Assembly: GCA_023525715.1 (NCBI GenBank)
Contig: CM042010.1
Coordinates: forward strand, 158,783,907-158,847,906
Direction of reading: 5' to 3'
DNA length: 64,000 nt
DNA from: Cichorium intybus
Lineage: Eukaryota > Streptophyta > Magnoliopsida > Asterales > Asteraceae
Positions 50,211 through 61,329 of this stretch are shown in pieces. The translations under genes were made by a program, and so were the position numbers. The notes beneath the pieces were generated by a model. The model searched no databases, was not told the origin of the DNA, and worked only from the letters and a program-made list of their open reading frames with translations. The stretch's first letter is position 1. Each line of letters begins with the position of its first letter.

Positions 50211-53200
50211 ATGGCGATATCGAACGCGAATCATCAGCTCGCTCTGGTAGCATCGTCGAACACGACAACGTCCTATGAGGGGCTGTTGGAATCTCAGAAA
50301 GAATTATTGAGCAAGCAGATCTGTGAGCTACAAAATATCGTTTCGAGGCAATGCAAACTCACCGGCGTCAATCCCCTTTCTCAAGAAATGGTGCGTGGGA
50401 ACTCGATTTTTTGTTTTAGTACTCTATTTCATAGAGCTGCAATTTGTGTTAATTAGGGGTTGCGTCTGTACATGCATCATACATGGCTCAGAAGCAGTAA
50501 TGAGGCGTCAATTGCTTATAGGAATACGTTATCGAGATATGAATTAATAATATTTCAATTTTCGGAGTCGCTTATATATGCTTTCAGATGTCAACTGATA
50601 GGTACTGTTAGACTTGAAAGTGGAGAGAAAACGGGTAATTGAGTTATAGGAGGGAACTGAGATGTTTCTGTAACATAGGACAGGGTGGTGGCAGTGTTTG
50701 ACACGCAGTTAGTTTGAGACCAAGGTTTCAGATGAACAAGTTTGACCAAATAGACGTATTTGCACTGTTGCATACCTAGTCTCTTGATAATAAATCGAGG
50801 GATGCAATTCAATATAGTTTTGATTTCTGGTGGATCTGTTATGTTCATAAGGACAGTCTGCACTATACAGCCCGATATAATTTGCAACTGCAATCAGTTC
50901 TTTAGTTAGCAAAGAAATGCTAGCAACCCGTTGTAATATAGTATTTGCTTTTTGTATAGCATATTTCAAGTACTGAATTATCTTTTGACAGTATATACTG
51001 TATGTCGTGCTGATCATGTGTTTTGTGACTTATTTGCAGGCAGCAGGTGCTCTTTCAATTAAAATTGGTAAGCTTCGTAACCTTCCTAGTTGCTATTGAT
51101 TGTGATTTATTTTTTACTTGTAAAGTGATGCCTTCTAAACCTTCCTGGTCTGGTCCTGCAAAGTTTTAAATTTATCAACTATCATAAAAGGTTCATTTAT
51201 AACAGCAGTAATAGGTGCGCAGGAGTGTGCAATGACATTTAGTGTACCTTCATTTTTATTCCATTTTCAGGGAAAAGACCCAGGGATCTACTGAACCCAA
51301 AAGCAATAAAATACATGCAATCAATCTTTTCTGTCAAAGACGAAATCAGCAAGAAGGAAATCCGAGCAATTAGCGCCCTGTTTGGTTTGACAGCCACACA
51401 GGTTTCTATTCAATTTCTCATTTATCTTTTCATGTTCTGCTTTCATCATTTCATACTTTCACTAAGTAATAAGTTGATATAAGAATAGTGTATAAGGACC
51501 TTTTGGCTACTATACATTAGTTTGCATCATCTTTATTTGTTATACACCCATCCAAGCATTGAATAATCCAATTTATTCATAATTCTAAGGTGAGGGACTT
51601 CTTTACCAGTCAACGGTCAAGAGTTCGGAGATTTATCCGCTTATCAAGAGAGAAGGCGACCCAATCTTCTGAACATGTACAAGAGCAAGATGGACCATTG
51701 AGCTCTAATGTGAATGAACCTAATCACCCAGTTCCATTAAACTCTATGGGTCCATCCAGTAGTGAAGCACCTTCATGCTCCACACAAGATGAAGTATTGC
51801 CTGATACAGATGACTCGGATAAGTACTTTATTGCCAATATTTTTAGTCTTTTGAGGAAAGAGGAAACATTTTCTGGACAAGTCAAATTGATGGAATGGAT
51901 CTTGCAGATAAAAACTGCTTCAGTGCTCTATTGGTATTCTTATATCATCTTCCATTGGCATCGTTGTCTATTGATTTTTAACCTTCATGATCTAATCATT
52001 GTTTCATGAAATTGCAGGTTCTTGACAAATGGTGGTGTGATGATTTTAGCTTCGTGGCTGACTCAAGCAGCAATCGAAGAGCAAACAAGTGTTCTCCATG
52101 TCATCCTTAGGGTACATATATTGTCCAATATAGTGTTCTTGCATATTTAGGGGCTGTTTCCTTTTTTTTTTTTTCTCTCATTAAGTCCTGTATGGGTAAA
52201 GCGGCTGAACAAGTAATGAATCTTTATGGATAAAGTGTTGTATACATAGAGTCTGTTTCTCTTTTAGACTGAAAAAACCTGTCTAAATGACCATTCTATC
52301 TTTACAGTTCAACAAATTTTTTATACAATATTCATCAATTTTAACGTGAGAGGAGTTTGGAGGAAAAAAGAATTGAAAATACTAAAAATAGGTAAAGGAT
52401 CAGTGTCTTAATACGTTAATCCAAATTTTTTAGATTAACCCATTAAGTCATTCTGTTTCTGTCATCTGTCTAGATTAAGTGCATAACCCAATAAGCCTAT
52501 TAAGTAAAAAAGAAATAGCCCCCTAGTATTTAAGATGTTTCATCTACTGATGGATTCACCTTTAGGTTCTTTGCCACCTCCCATTACATAAAGCTCTCCC
52601 AGCGCACATGTCAGCCATATTGCAAAGTGTCAACAAACTTCGGTTTTACCGGGGTTCAGGTGTGTTTCTTTTTGTAATATTAATTAATTGTATAAAAGAA
52701 GTGGAATTGATGTGTTATCTATTTGGTGGTTTGTTATTTGAATCTCATTATCTGATTTGAAGACCAGATGTCTCAAACAGGGCAAAAAGTTTGTTGTCTA
52801 GATGGAGCAAGATGTTTGCAAGAAGCCAAGCTATGAGAAAGTCCAATGCCAACATTTCCCCAGTTGATGCACAAAATGAAAAGCTTCTGAAACAAAGGCA
52901 AGCCTCTCTTTATTTCCCCACTAGTCCATTGATTTTCTTATATATTCATTGCTGTTTTATGATTTTGTATAGCATTGGCGAAATCATGGAAAACGAATCC
53001 TTCCACTCAAAAATTGAAAACCCTGTGAGTTTTAATTCTTGATAAAAGCTTAATTACATTGTACACTTGTTAATTGCTTAAAAACTTTATTTTTTTTTTC
53101 ATAAATAGGCAGCAATATATGCATTGCAAGAGAGCTCTGAAAACTCCAAGTATGTAGCAATTACGGCAATCAAGTTCAGATTCATGTTTTAGTTACAAGT

Positions 53201-56200
53201 CGTCAACAATTAACCTCAAAATTCCGATTTCATACAGGATCAAATTGCTTGCAGTGCCCTCCGAAGATTCAAATACAAAGCTTCTTAAAGGCGTATCTTC
53301 ATCTCGTATCCTTTTGTGTGGAAACCAATAGCATTAGCGAAAATGACCAATTTTTAGGACTTAACTAACTGTTTTAGTTATGTGTAAAGTTGTCGCCTTA
53401 ATTAGGTTTTAGATGTGAGAGAGCGCAGGAAAGTACAGCTGGTGGAGCAACCCGGGCAGAAACCAGCTGGGCGGGGTACGCAGGTTACAAGGTTGTTTCC
53501 TACAACACAGGGCCGTCCGCTTTCAGCTGACGATATACAGAAAGCAAAAATGCGGGCCCAATTCATGCGGAGTAAGTACGGGGTGAAAACTGAAGTCCCT
53601 CGGGTGTTGTCTGCCAGTGCCAGTGCCACCTCATCATCTAAAGCTCATGTGAATCCTAAAGTTGAGGAACCTGCTACTTCCTCTTCTAGCATCACCCCTT
53701 TAGCACCTAAGCCTAAAATTGAGGAACATAAGGAGCCAAGTAAAGTGGTGGAGGCTTCGGTCACTGACAAGGTCAATGTTATGGAACCCTTGTGGAAGAA
53801 GTGCAAAAGATTACCCATCTCATGGGCGACTCCACCAGGTAAAATATTGACATTTTCCATCTTTTTTTTTTTTTCTTTTCTTTTTTGGAGCTGACTGCTT
53901 GCAGGTTTAACGGAGAATACGTTACGCATAGGTGCTTCTGGTCCTGGTAGAAACAATTTAAATTTTGTGTCTTTCTTTAAAATAAAACCCCACAATATGG
54001 ACAGGACATGCGACAGACTTAAAACAAAAAATTCTTAATCTCTGGGTCAAAACAAGTTGGATTGTCAAAAGAACACAACTAAATTACAAAAATCATTGTT
54101 ATGGTTATCGTTTTCATGGATGCGGTCGAATAGTTTCATTTTTTTTATTTTTCTGTCCCTAGTCAACTTAACAGCGCACCCATTAATGTTGACATTTGTT
54201 TTCTTTTCATTCGTCAACCCTGAAATTATCTATAGTTACAAAATCAAGTTCAACCAACTACCAAGAGCCATGCAAATCAAATGTAAAACTAAAATAAACC
54301 AAAAATCAAACCTAAACCTAAACCCAAATTTCAAAGGATAATTTTTACTACCTCAGAAACAAATATAGAGTAAGATGGATACTTTGGTCCTTATTGTTAA
54401 GAAGGGGAGTAAAATGGCTATTATATGGATTTAACAACAGGGCTGTTATGTTTGACGCACAAGGACTAAAAGCAGGATCAAATTAAAACTATAGGATTAT
54501 ATCAATCATAAATTGTAATTTTAGGTAAACAAGTCAAAATCGTTCCGATCGCTGCTACTTTTGTTGAGCATGGTGAAGTAGTCAATAGTGCTTTCTTTAT
54601 CTAACCTACAAGAAACAATTTTTGCCTGAAAGTGGGCACACCATTTCCCAAGGATCAAGTGCAATTTCTCAAGATAGTCAACTTCTGTCTCTATCTTACA
54701 TGGAAGTAGACAGAGAGCATGAACTGTTAAATTTAATGATATACACAAATTTGCCTCACAATTTATTGATACATATATCTTCAAAATAAAACTCATATTT
54801 CCAGTGCAATTGTGTGATTGTGTCGGTGGTACCTGTCCAATCAAACCATTTTAGTTCCTTTTTTTTTCTTTTTGTACGGAAAAAGCATTTAGGAGTCCCA
54901 TCACCGTACAAAGCAAATAAGTGATGCATAAGTGCAACTTGTATGGAATGCATCATATAAGCTATGTTCAGTAACCATCGACCAAATTTCTATGGTGATT
55001 CCAACCTTAGTCAATTAGATATGTTTGCAGGTTGTGGTTTGCTATGTGTGCTTCTTAGAGGGTGGTGGTTTTTCATGTTTATTTAACTGGCATTGTATAT
55101 AAGGGTTTTCAGATTATTCTTCAATTAAAATACCCTTTATTTTGATCGTCAATTGATGCAAATAAGACTATATAGTATGCCAGATTAAAGGAACAACCCG
55201 TACAAGTATATACTCAATAAAATCTAACCATCAGAATAACACATAACACAGACGTAAGCAAGATGTGAAATTCACGTATGTGGTATGGTGTAATGCCAAA
55301 CAAGAGAGATTGGCAGACGAATCTGTTAAAACCATTATTTTATAAAAGGATATCAATTTTGAATAAACCCCTAAATTCAACAAAGTCGAGACGCCTAAAT
55401 TTTGCCAACAAAACAAATATCAGAAAACACCTTGAGTTAATACCTCGTACTAATTTCATCTGCACCAGTTTTACCTGCAACGTGCCGCCTCTCATGTTTA
55501 GAAACCTAAGATCATTCACCATTGTAACTCTGAAACAATTGATTTAGAGGGTCTGTTGTTATAACTTCATTTCAAGATTCAAAATTAATGCATTGTATTC
55601 TATTTTTTTGGTTTATGAAATCGTGCGTTTAGTGGAATTGTTGGGTGGGATTATTTTAGTTCATGCAGAATTAAGCAAACTTTTGGATTTATTCACGTGG
55701 ATGTGGAGTCATTGTGTGTGTCTTTTTCTGATATAGTCAAAGGCCAAGGCTATGTTCGCATATGTATGTCGATGTCACCTTTACAGGCTGGCAAGTGGTC
55801 TAAATGGAATGTTGGTTTCAAACAGTATTCATGAATTTGTTAAAGTTTCCGTTCTATTTAACACAAGTTGCTGGTTGTTTAAATAATTTGGAGTTAGAGT
55901 TTGCCCAATTATCGTACTTTGTTTAGGCTCTTGCTTCATATGGAAAATTGGAAACATCTCGCTATAAGATTGAAACTGTGTATAAAGACTATTGTGTTTT
56001 CAAAGTTATTAGCTTGAATGGGATGTAGTAATTAAGACAATATAATAAATTTCATTTGTGTAGTCCATAAAGACTATCTTTGTGGTTTGTAGGTTGCTGA
56101 CCATTGTGTACGTTTTGTTTTGTGATGTATGCAGAAATGAAGATGAATAAGGAGTGGAGTGTGTGTTATGGAGAAAACAGCAAAGAGGTTGACGTCCAAA

Positions 56201-57811
56201 ACAACCGAATCAAACGTGAAAAGGAAGTATTTTACAACAGAATCCTCGATATCCCTCCGAATCCCAAAGAACCATGGGACCGAGAAATGGACTACGATGA
56301 TTCCCTAACACCCGAAATCCCAACCGACCAACTCCCCGACGAAGATGAAAATATGGCAACCGAACCCACACAAACACAACTTGATCCTGCTGATGTTACA
56401 AGTAACAATGCAGCAAGTACAAGCACAAGCACAGTATCCGAAAATAACAACCGGACGCTCGGGCCCGACCTTGAACTGTTGGCAGTGTTGCTAAAGAACC
56501 CACAAATTGTTTTTGCATTGACGGCTGGTCAAGGTGGGAGTTTGACCAACGAACAAATGGTGAAGCTTCTTGATGCAATGAAGGACAATGCGGCTCGTGG
56601 TGGCTCTATTGATAGCCTCGTGAGCGGATTAGTTGAACCGAAACCAGAGGAGAGGGTTGAAGTTTCTTTACCATCTCCAACTCCATCCACCAACCCTGTA
56701 ACGGTGCGTCAATTATATAAAAAACATCATCATGTTTTGTACAAAATCCATCCTAGTTATTCAATTCCGGGGATTTTTCTCCTTCTTTACCTTCCGCCTT
56801 ACAATCAACAACGAATGCTTAATGCCCTCGAATTGGTTTAAAATATTATGGCACGAAATTAATTGCAACCAAGAATTGGTAAAATTTGGTAATAAAGAAG
56901 ATTGTAAGGTTCCTCTGTTTTGGTTCACGGGCTTAAATAAAAGTAGTAATACCATTCCACCGAAAAATGGGATTTCGTAAACTTGTGTTTTTTGTTTTCT
57001 CAAAAATTTTGGGTTTCTGATTGATTTCCTTTTGATTCAGAGTGGATGGCGGACGGAAAGTGCAAAAAATCAGTTTTCCCGACAAAATGTGACGGTTAAT
57101 GGTGACGCGTACGCCATTCCAGGTGTCCATTTTCAAGAAAGCAGTGTGCTGACTCCCCAAAAAGTCAATGCTCCAATTACCCACCAAAGGTTTCCCGATT
57201 TGGTCTCAGACCATAGAAACATTCCGGCAGCATCCATGATGACCCAACAAGCGAGTTCTCTGGCAATACATCAGCGGTTTTCTGATATGGTCCCTGACCA
57301 GAGAAACACTCCGGCGGCAACTTTGACCCAGCAAGGGAATTCTCCAGCAATACATCAGCGATTCTCCGATATGGTCCCTGACCAGAGAAACATTCCGGTG
57401 GCCGGCCATGGTCCACCATTGCAAGGAGTGAACACTTCTTCTGATCCTTACTTTTTCCCGGGGAACGGTAGGTCACAAATACAGCCGCGGACGGGGCGGG
57501 AGAGTATAGGTTCAAGTCCATATGAGCATAGTACAAACTACAATGCATATGGTACAAGGGAATTTGTACAGCCGGGTCCGTCGTGGTTGAGAAACGGGGG
57601 GTATCGGGGCGAACCACGGTTTGAATCATGGAGCCCCGATAATAGTCCAGTTAGGTCTCGTGAATATGTGGATGGGTGGGAGTATGGGGAGACTCATAGC
57701 CGGAGCTATGGGTATAGGCCGGAGATGTCGAGAATGCAAAATGACCATTCTAGGTTTCGAGACCGTGGTGGCCGGAATGACGGTTCAAGGTGGCGGGATA
57801 GGAGGAGATGA
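50211..57811 (+). CDS. LD: LUMINIDEPENDENS-like homeodomain protein, 13 coding exons
   Basis: Exons: 50211-50390, 51040-51067, 51271-51401, 51590-51933, 52018-52111, 52566-52659, 52768-52897, 52973-53024, 53109-53149, 53238-53305, 53413-53838, 56135-56703, 57041-57811. They join into 975 residues plus TGA; Arabidopsis LD is about 953. The N-terminus has CKLTGVNPLSQEMAAGALS. The divergent homeodomain (about residues 66-130) contains KRPRDLLNPKAIKYMQ and QVRDFFTSQRSRVRR. A TFIIS N-terminal-like helical domain follows (SDKYFIANIFSLLRKEETF to NRAKSLLSRWSK). Conserved family blocks are RERRKVQLVEQPGQK, PLSADDIQKAKMRAQ, KEPWDREMDYDDSLTPEIP, VEVSLPSPTPSTNP and SWSPDNSP. The tail is Arg-rich. LD is a nuclear regulator of the autonomous flowering pathway, acting through FLC-type repression in Arabidopsis. 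Intron 7 is GC-AG and intron 11 is 2.3 kb. The donor of exon 10 (C/GTATCC) is the weakest call. Confidence 0.95.
53839..56134 (+). other. Large LD intron 11
   Basis: A 2296-bp GT-AG intron, far larger than the other LD introns. It contains an unassigned 107-codon minus-strand frame (54521-54844), ending in EVDYLEKLHLILGKWCAHFQ-type sequence that has exon-like composition. I could not assign it to a family. No transposon ends were recognised. Confidence 0.6.
57182..57403 (+). repeat. In-frame tandem repeat inside LD exon 13
   Basis: Two full units and a partial third, starting at 57182, 57269 and 57353 (spacings 87 and 84 bp), each encode HQRF(P/S)D(L/M)V(S/P)D(H/Q)RN(I/T)P followed by a Ser/Ala/Gln-rich linker. 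It is in the low-complexity C-terminal region of LD. The Arabidopsis protein has a different short repeat in its own linker. Confidence 0.9.
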
Positions 57812-58576
57812 TATATGGGAATGCCAATGGTTATTGGGTTTAATGACATTTTAACACCTTGGGAGTTTTGATGATAAAAGAAACAAACAAAATTCAAAAT
57901 TTTAATCTTGTAGGTTCTTTTTCTTAATTCTATCACGGCAAAACAAAATCAAACGGAAGTTAACTCGAAATGGTATGGATGGTGAGGGTTTATATTGGAT
58001 AAACTACGACTAAAACCTTGAAAGAAAGAAATTGGTAAATTTCATAAAAATCACCTTGGAATATTTATGGTTTAACCATCTTAAAATAAAAACATTTTTT
58101 TTTATTTAAGTTCATTTATTAAAAGACAACCAAGATTAATTTGGTATCAGGGGTTTCTCGGTGGCATCTTTTTAACCATATAACTTTCAATTATATAGAA
58201 ACCATCAAACCAATATGGTAGTGCAAATTTTTTGTCTCATCGCTTGAAAAACCATTAATTGATTTAATCACAAAAGTTTTGAATCTCTTCTTTTTTTCAG
58301 AAACTAACTTTTAACTGGATTCAGGGAGTCTTTTTGGATTACATTAATGATATGACAAATCATTATGATAGAACTTTTAACAATCGATGAGGAATATGAA
58401 AATTTGAAAATATCTAAATGACAATATGGTATTTCTATCTCTTATTTGTGGAAGATTTATCATATCTTACTGGTATATCTTATAGAGAACTTTGATTTTA
58501 TAATACATCTTAATAAAGACAAAAACTTGAAACATGGACACATGCATCAATATACATCTGTTAAGATGGTTGGCAT
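57812..58576. other. LD 3' flank
   Basis: 3' UTR and intergenic DNA after the TGA at 57809-57811. No canonical AATAAA was noted close to the stop, and no other structure was recognised. Confidence 0.5.
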
Positions 58577-58726
58577 CAGTGGCGGACCCAGAAAAAAATG
58601 GACACGGGGCACCTATGTATAAATTTTTTTTCAGGAGGGGCACCTATATATAATTTTTTTTTACACTACAGAGTCAAATTTCAGAGGGGGCACGTGCACA
58701 CGGGGACACCCCTGGGTCCACCCCTG
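58577..58726. mobile_element. 150-bp hAT-type MITE
   Basis: Ends CAGTGGCGGACCCAG and inverted CTGGGTCCACCCCTG, with a perfect 8-bp duplication GTTGGCAT at 58569-58576 and 58727-58734. Very short and complete; the interior has GGGGCACCTAT-type repeats. Confidence 0.9.
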
Positions 58727-59179
58727 GTTGGCATATTTTGTTGTCTAACAAAAGTTTTTTGTCCACGTTACTATGTTTTGACCAATGTTTCATATATTTT
58801 AAAAACATGATTTCATTGATGACCATGCATTTTCTAAAACGCATACTATAAATCACTAATATAAAAAGAAAACCTGTTATATCTGGTTAAAGTTGTTTAT
58901 TACAAGTTTATAGGTTTTGTGGTTAAGTTCTAAAACTTTGGGTTGGTTAAATCATAAAACCGATAAAGTATACTCGTTTTTTGTGTAACTAAAAGTTTTG
59001 TGGTTAAGTAAAGTTACCGTTAAACCCATATACCCATTTTGGTGGCTATTCAGAAAAAATTCAAATAAATCAAAGCCATAACGGTTAAATCTAGATGTTC
59101 TTGGTGGTCTTCAATATAGTTAAATTTTTTATGGTGTTGTTGTAAAAAAGAAAAAATAAGACGAAATTTGTATGCTTGC

Positions 59180-59540
59180 CGGTGTTAAGGGTGTTTTTTT
59201 AGTGGGTTGCTTTTCTGTGGTTGGCCCACGTGTGCCTCTTCTTTTACGTGTTTCGTCTTCCTTCTTTGCTTCCCGCTACGTTTGCTGTCAACCCATCTCC
59301 GACAAACGTATTCTGTTTCTTTCTTTCTCCATTTATTCTCGCAATTGCCGGTGTTTGTTTGCTGAATTGAATACTTTTTCCCTTACTGGTGTTAAGGGGT
59401 GTTTTTTTAGTGGGTTGCTTTTCTGTCGTCGGCCCACGTGTGCCTCTTCTTTTATGTGTTTCGTCTTCCTTCTTTGCTTCCCGCTACGTTTGCTGTCAAC
59501 CCATCTCCGACAAACGTATTCCGTTTCTTTCAGTCGAACC
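59180..59540. repeat. Recent ~207-bp-period tandem duplication
   Basis: A block of about 155 bp starting GGTGTTAAGGG occurs at about 59181 and again at about 59388, nearly identical (GGCCCACGTGTGCCTCTTC, CCCGCTACGTTTGCTGTC landmarks). The segment is GC-richer than its surroundings. It could be read as protein but shows no known domain, so I treat it as a duplicated non-coding or relic sequence. Confidence 0.8.
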
Positions 59541-59599
59541 TGATAGGATCTGCACCAGTAACGTCTTACCTCTAAAAGACGTGTCCTTTTTTGGCAGAT

Positions 59600-60757
59600 A
59601 TATATATATTTTGTAACCGGAATAGCAACCATCTAAAGTTGTAGTTGGATGTCATCTTAACATATAAAATAGGTAAATCCTAGCTAAACTTATGTATGCA
59701 AAACATATACAATCTTTTGGCGATTAAATACTAAAGAATCCAGCTGCAAAATCTCTGAACAAAAATATAAATGCCATGCATAACAAATGGCTATAAGGAC
59801 ATGTATTTAGCTAGCAAATTAATAATCAGAGTAACACCACAATAGAATTTATTTTTGGCTTTTATATGAACCTATGTCCCATAGATCCACTATGTAGTAG
59901 GAAAAAATTTAAAAAAAACCCCATAACCGTCCAATGTAAACCCACAACACTCACCACAATACCCCACACAATTACATAGGTGTAAACATCACATGCTATT
60001 CACAAACAAAAACAGTTCTTGCAGAAGTAATATCTACTTTCAATATTTCGATGCAACCTAGAAACAGTACAAAAAACAATTAAAAACTCAACACCACTAA
60101 TATCACATCTTACATATAAAACAACACCATCCACAATAGAATGAACAACCAAAAGCACCCACTACCATCGGTGACCACCCAGATTCAACTACCACCGCCA
60201 TGGCTTCCCCCTCTTACCCAGTTAACAGCCATAATGGCAACGAAAATCAATCCACAAAGGAACAAAAAAGGGAACTCGAAAGACTATATCAACAGCTTAC
60301 CACTGCTGCACGCTGCAACAGAGAACCATGGCATAGCCACAAAAGTTATCGAAGCTTTGGACCAACGTCCCAACCCAACTACAATACAGGCAGCAAGAAA
60401 CGCCACACAACGTAACACAGATCAACGAAACCATCCAGGAAATAGCATCGCTACAGGGAAAGATAAGTAAAATTCTGGAAAGTATGAACGACAACTAAAC
60501 ACTTCAATGGTTATCTAATGCAGTTACCTTACCGCCTGTAACCCAAAAAAATACTTTCACTACTCTGTATCTGTACTTTGATTCCAACCATAATAAAAAT
60601 AAAACTTCCTTTCCAACGTACGTCAAAAATTGTTAATGGAAAACATACAAAGTTCGTTATCAGTTTACAATAGAATCTACTAATATAAAATATGTAACAT
60701 ATCCATCAAAAAAGTGCAGTACTAAAAACACACATACAACTTCCGAACACAAACACA

Positions 60758-60803
<46 letters not shown>

Positions 60804-61329
60804 ACACACGACCAAAACACTATCCAAATCATAAATCATTATATCTTAAATCAGAAACTATTATAAACAAATTGAAAGGAGTAAACAACCGGCAGATTCT
60901 TTTTACTTAAAACATACATATTTTGTTTATTTTGTTTAGGATAACCATAACAAATTACTCTAAGTGTCAATTCCTTTAGTTCAGCAGCACATGATAGATT
61001 ATCAGAGTTTACCAATCATGAGTTATGTGCATTAACATCAACGACCACATAGTGTTCTCATTTTCAATTCGAAATGCAAAAAAGCTTGAGATTAAACAAA
61101 GTTATGTTGGAAGGGAACAACATGTTGATATATAACAATCAAAGCACAATGTTTTCTTTTTACAAAAAGAGGGGAAGCACCATTGAATTGCAAAATTTGG
61201 TGCAAAGTAGCCGAGAAGGAACTACTTTAGAAAAGAAAACTAGCTTTACAATGTTTCTTTTTGTTGTTCGTGTTCTGATTGAATGTTACAGCTTACCAAC
61301 AATTTTTCAATAATATTAAATATGTGATT
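59600..61329. other. Intergenic stretch, with an unclassified GC-richer block
   Basis: Around 60120-60480 the composition is CDS-like. Two overlapping frames are open (60141-60470; 60200-60415, with KEQKRELERLYQQL suggesting a coiled coil), neither with a recognised domain. It may be a decayed gag-like or retrogene sequence. A 41-base A run lies at 60759-60799. The rest is AT-rich. Confidence 0.3.
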
